From Balneolales bacterium (GTDB taxonomy: Bacteria > Bacteroidota > Rhodothermia > Balneolales > Natronogracilivirgulaceae): a stretch of DNA of 7,042 nucleotides. The translations under genes were made by a program, and so were the position numbers. Shown here in pieces: positions 5,970 through 7,042 of the stretch (its first letter is position 1; every line of letters begins with the position of its first letter). The notes under the pieces are model-generated. The model worked only from the letters and a program-made list of their open reading frames with translations, was not told the DNA's origin and did no database searches. The DNA is taken from NCBI GenBank assembly GCA_007116685.1, contig SKIC01000198.1:1-7042 (forward strand). Reading direction: 5' to 3'.

Positions 5970-6848
5970 TTGAAAAACTTAGTCTTTGTAACATTTCTGT
6001 GGGCCTTTTCTTTCAGTCTGATTGATGTGTATCTGGCTGGAAGTGTAGACGGAGATTTTGCAGTACTTACCCGCGTAGTTTTAGCCGGACTTTGCTTTTT
6101 ACCACTCACTCGTTGGAACGGCATTCCAACACAACTCAAAGCAGGCACAACGCTCGTTGGTGCCTTGATGATTGGCATCACCTACCTCTGCCTCTACCGA
6201 TCGTTTTTGTACCTAAGCGTACCGGAAGTACTACTTTTCACCGTCACTACGCCTATTTATGTCTCTCTGATTGATGACCTGCTAAACAAACGGTTTTCTC
6301 CTATTGCCCTACTTTCTGCCTTAATTGCCGTAATTGGTGCAGGTTATATCCGTTATGATGGAATAACAGGCGATTACCTTTTTGGATTTGTGTTAATACA
6401 AACCGCAAATTTGGCTTTTGCGGCAGGTCAGGTGGGATACGCAAACCTCGTCAGGCGATTTCCAACCAATTATGCCCAGCATAATTTTTTCGGATATTTC
6501 TTTTTAGGTGGATTACTAATCACAGTGCCCAGTTTCCTGATTTTTGGAAATACCGCTATGATGCCGGATACAACTATCCAATGGATTGTTTTGCTTTGGC
6601 TGGGCTTGGGTGCTTCCGGTATCGGACTTTTCCTCTGGAACAAAGGCGCTGTTCAAGTGGATGCCGGAACTTTGGCGATTATGAACAATGTGCTGATACC
6701 AGCGGGAATTCTGGTAAATCTGATTTTTTGGAATCGGGAAGCAGATTTATTCCGATTAGCCATTGGAGGATTCATCATTCTGATTTCTCTAGGAATCAAC
6801 GGCTATTTTGGTCGTGGAAAACCAAAAAAAATGGCTCCCGAATCTTAA
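5970..6848 (+). CDS. yigM: EamA-family transporter, YigM-like (putative biotin uptake)
   Basis: The 292-residue membrane protein has about ten hydrophobic helices (roughly 3-23, 30-47, 57-76, 83-101, 112-128, 135-158, 171-192, 203-222, 228-252, 262-279) and a basic C-terminal tail, the layout of the drug/metabolite transporter superfamily with two EamA repeats. From memory it resembles E. coli YigM, a biotin transporter, in WAFSFSL near the N-terminus, LLFTVTTPIYVSLIDD (88-103), GAGYIRYD (123-130), and QVDAGTLAIMNN followed by PAGILVNL (229-251). Biotin as substrate is inferred; other carboxylates or amines are possible. The start is TTG: an in-frame stop lies at 5958 and no ATG falls near the expected N-terminus. 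It begins 9 bases after the DUF4159 stop, so the two are probably co-transcribed and may be translationally coupled. Its stop codon sits in the loop of a bidirectional terminator. Confidence 0.82.
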   Translation: MKNLVFVTFLWAFSFSLIDVYLAGSVDGDFAVLTRVVLAGLCFLPLTRWNGIPTQLKAGTTLVGALMIGITYLCLYRSFLYLSVPEVLLFTVTTPIYVSLIDDLLNKRFSPIALLSALIAVIGAGYIRYDGITGDYLFGFVLIQTANLAFAAGQVGYANLVRRFPTNYAQHNFFGYFFLGGLLITVPSFLIFGNTAMMPDTTIQWIVLLWLGLGASGIGLFLWNKGAVQVDAGTLAIMNNVLIPAGILVNLIFWNREADLFRLAIGGFIILISLGINGYFGRGKPKKMAPES

Positions 6849-6875
6849 TCCATTTTCATCGGAAGCCATTTTTTT
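6824..6875. terminator. Bidirectional terminator between convergent genes
   Basis: A 17-position stem (6825-6841 with 6859-6875) has one mismatch, C-A at 6837/6863, which is a G-T pair on the minus-strand RNA. One arm opens with an A-run and the other ends in seven T (6869-6875), so either strand yields a hairpin followed by U residues. The left arm encodes the last residues of the transporter and its TAA stop (6846-6848) is in the 17-base loop; the mutase gene ends at 6884 on the other strand. It can serve both transcripts. Confidence 0.85.
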
Positions 6876-6883
6876 AAACTATT

Positions 6884-7042
6884 TTAGGCAACGCCCAGAT
6901 CTTTCATCGAAGCGGTAAGTTTTGCATCTAATTGAGCACTCACTTCATCAAAAGCAACTTTGGTTGCTAATTCACCCTTTTCGCTGCAATAAAATTTGAT
7001 TTTCGGCTCGGTACCAGACGGCCGTGCTGTAATCATGCTGCC
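6884..7042 (-). CDS. Phospho-sugar mutase (phosphoglucomutase/phosphomannomutase), C-terminal part
   Basis: Only the last 52 codons and the TAA stop are inside the window; the gene continues past the right edge. They encode the C-terminal domain of the alpha-D-phosphohexomutase superfamily, which interconverts 1- and 6-phosphates of glucose or mannose. The phosphate-binding loop ITARPSGTEPKIKFY is complete (residues 4-18 of the visible part) and is the defining motif of domain 4. The catalytic serine and metal loop lie outside, so glucose and mannose specificity cannot be separated. The remaining tail is a short helix ending DLGVA. It converges on the transporter gene and shares its terminator. 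Confidence 0.92.
   Translation of the reverse strand, partial: GSMITARPSGTEPKIKFYCSEKGELATKVAFDEVSAQLDAKLTASMKDLGVA

Overview
The window looks like ordinary chromosome of a member of the Bacteroidota. This rests on protein character, on starts that mostly lack Shine-Dalgarno sequences and sit in A/T-rich leaders, and on the style of the intergenic repeats. I cannot place it below phylum from this sequence. There are five complete genes and one gene cut by the right edge. No phage, plasmid, CRISPR, transposase, tRNA or rRNA is visible.

Layout. Bases 1-554 hold no gene but are densely structured: a strong plus-strand terminator for a gene beyond the left edge, a run of hairpins of REP-like appearance (298-426), and two copies of a direct repeat (53-105 and 458-523). 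The second copy flows into an array of eleven 7-bp units (488-564) that runs into the 3' end of the first gene. On the minus strand follow an acetyl-CoA hydrolase/CoA-transferase family protein (555-1832) and, behind its own terminator, a GTP-type phosphoenolpyruvate carboxykinase, pckG (1974-3848). A 528-base divergent intergenic region (3849-4376) contains two similar palindromes one 22-base step apart, an A/T-rich inverted repeat and a second hairpin cluster. On the plus strand come an HD-domain phosphohydrolase (4377-5231), a secreted DUF4159 protein (5283-5960) and a 10-helix EamA-type transporter resembling the biotin transporter YigM (5970-6848). The transporter converges on the 3' end of a phospho-sugar mutase (6884 to the edge). 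The two share a bidirectional terminator built around the transporter's stop codon.

Function. PEPCK draws oxaloacetate into gluconeogenesis, the CoA-transferase/hydrolase handles acyl-CoA and free acids, and the mutase works on hexose phosphates, so central carbon metabolism is the common theme. Strong terminators separate these units, so they are neighbours rather than one operon. The HD, DUF4159 and transporter genes lie close together on one strand and may be co-transcribed, but their known roles do not add up to an evident pathway.

I found no convincing new multi-gene system. The signals most worth following are non-coding: the heptad array whose unit supplies the stop codon of a gene, the multi-hairpin element and its looser second cluster, and the paired palindromes upstream of pckG.
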